A DNA stretch of 64,000 bases, taken from contig NZ_FUZF01000014.1 in the NCBI RefSeq assembly GCF_900168125.1, forward strand, positions 85,697-149,696, read 5' to 3'. Positions within the stretch are counted from its first letter, which is position 1; every line of letters starts with the position of its first letter. Made by a program: the position numbers and the translations under genes. The DNA is from Sphingobacterium nematocida. GTDB taxonomy: Bacteria > Bacteroidota > Bacteroidia > Sphingobacteriales > Sphingobacteriaceae. Shown one piece after another: positions 63,090-64,000 of this stretch. The notes beneath the pieces are model-generated. The model was not told the DNA's origin. It saw only the letters and a list, made by a program, of their open reading frames with translations, and searched no databases.

Positions 63090-64000
63090 TTACATGTTTT
63101 TAGGAAACTCATCCAGCCAGGTGGTATCCTTCCAGCCATCAATCTCTTTTTCAGTCAGTAAGCACTGCTCTAGGTCAGCGATGTATCTATCCTTATCCAA
63201 TTCCTGACCTATAAAGACGATTTCATTTTTACGGTCTCCCCATTCCAAATGCCATCTTTTTCGTAAGTCGTCTCTCATTTCTGCGTAGGAGGTGTAGTCA
63301 TAACGTTGTTTTTCAGGGATGCTACACCACCATGCCCCCGCACTTTCCAGGCGCAAACTTCCCCCAGCCTGACTTAAGCTAAGTGCTATATCAGGTCGAG
63401 AAGCCAGCCAGAATAGTCCCTTAGCCCGGATGATATTATGTGGATAGACATCGTTAAGGTATTTATAAAAGCGTTGGGGATGAAACGGCCGTTGATCCCT
63501 GAATACAAAGGAAGAGATGCCATACTCTTCCGTTTCTGGCGTATGCTCCGACTGCAATTCTTTTATCCAACCCGCAGAAGATGAGGCTTCCTCAAAGTCG
63601 AAAGAACCAGTCCCTATGATTTCAGCCGAATCAACCTTTGCGAATTCGGCACAGATTATCTTCGCTCCTGGATTCAGTTTGCGGATTGCAGCTTCCAGTA
63701 TTCGGGCAGTTTGCTCAGAGACAAGGTCGATCTTGTTGAGGACAATCACATTGGCAAACTCGATCTGATCCGTTAGTAGATTTACAATTGTGCGATTGTC
63801 CAGGTCATCTGCTGTCAACTGTCTGTCCCAAAGTGTTTCTGCACTTCCAAAGTCCTTAAAGAAATTATAGCAATCCACGACCGTTACCATAGTATCGATA
63901 TAACTAAAAGAAGAGAGATCAATGTTATTATTCGGATCGGTATAACTAAAAGTCTGCGCTACAGGTATAGGCTCGGATATCCCCGTACTTTCTATTAGCA
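63090..64000 (-). CDS. COG0523/CobW-family GTP-binding metallochaperone (copy 2, start beyond right edge)
   Basis: The minus-strand frame is open from the stop at 63090 to the window end (303 codons visible), aligned throughout with copy 1 and with the CobW_C domain intact. Visible substitutions are few: IE to EQ before TARIL, PV to SA in KVDxxEIIG, P to T in YDYxSYAEM, and NN to TT near the C-terminus. The Walker A/CxCC part lies beyond the window. Both copies appear functional, so the duplication may raise dosage or allow specialisation. Confidence 0.9.
   Translation of the reverse strand, partial: LIESTGISEPIPVAQTFSYTDPNNNIDLSSFSYIDTMVTVVDCYNFFKDFGSAETLWDRQLTADDLDNRTIVNLLTDQIEFANVIVLNKIDLVSEQTARILEAAIRKLNPGAKIICAEFAKVDSAEIIGTGSFDFEEASSSAGWIKELQSEHTPETEEYGISSFVFRDQRPFHPQRFYKYLNDVYPHNIIRAKGLFWLASRPDIALSLSQAGGSLRLESAGAWWCSIPEKQRYDYTSYAEMRDDLRKRWHLEWGDRKNEIVFIGQELDKDRYIADLEQCLLTEKEIDGWKDTTWLDEFPKNM

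Noticed and set aside
1..64000. CRISPR arrays, tRNA or rRNA genes, and transposase genes
   Set aside because: None was recognised on reading the window; a tRNAscan or CRISPR search could still reveal something missed by eye.

Overview
This window looks like chromosomal DNA of a Bacteroidota bacterium of the Sphingobacteriaceae type (Sphingobacterium or Pedobacter-like). The support is a SusC/SusD pair with an ECF sigma/FecR system, TnnTTTG-style promoters (TTTG or TTG, 20 nt, TAnnTTTG), many Cys-lipoproteins, no clear Shine-Dalgarno sequences, and a CrtYcd-type carotenoid cluster. The placement is inferred from gene content, not from a marker gene.

Region by region. (1) 1-6719 is an osmotic-stress block: a partial MscS-like channel (minus), then gpsA, a fused glucosylglycerol-phosphate phosphatase/synthase (ggpPS), an AraC regulator, and the K+ uptake pair ktrB-ktrA. 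gpsA can supply the glycerol-3-phosphate that the synthase uses. (2) 6951-23947 is a polysaccharide-utilisation and sugar-acid catabolism locus: GH88 unsaturated glucuronyl hydrolase, ECF sigma, FecR anti-sigma, SusC, SusD, then six tightly coupled genes (BNR_4 propeller protein, PQQ-type dehydrogenase with cytochrome c domain, NRAMP-related permease without the metal motifs, SDR/epimerase, DHDPS-family aldolase, propeller protein). A shared bipartite motif precedes both GH88 and fecR and is a candidate promoter for the locus sigma factor. (3) 23978-27264 (minus) holds a PAS-LuxR regulator, an UPF0173 hydrolase, a COG0523 GTPase and a small protein, behind a 53-bp perfect palindrome. (4) 27550-32889 is a carotenoid cluster (SRPBCC, MarR, crtI, crtB, crtZ, lycopene cyclase, idi) probably making zeaxanthin. 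(5) 32924-43600 holds an SDR/DUF2867 protein, an ABC exporter with a NEW3-domain membrane protein, a nitrilase-family amidase, a TonB-dependent receptor, an AraC regulator, a YfiT-like DinB protein and a thioredoxin remnant. (6) 43716-61633 is a long run of same-strand genes for secreted proteins and lipoproteins of mostly unknown function, with a LytTR response regulator and LytS-type kinase in the middle, and parts that are visibly AT-rich. (7) 61634-64000 contains gene debris and a second copy of sequences found at 23.6-27 kb: a sulfatase fragment joined to the 3' end of the propeller gene, a lone receiver protein, a decayed gene, and a second COG0523 gene running off the end.

The most unusual signals are: the coupled extracytoplasmic oxidation / atypical permease / SDR / aldolase operon; a dispersed intergenic repeat that ends exactly on start codons of three unrelated genes; a second repeat pair flanking the lipoprotein genes after the LytSR pair; a direct segmental duplication about 38 kb apart with a covarying terminator stem and a microhomology junction; and an A-tract frameshift at the start of a secreted-protein gene.
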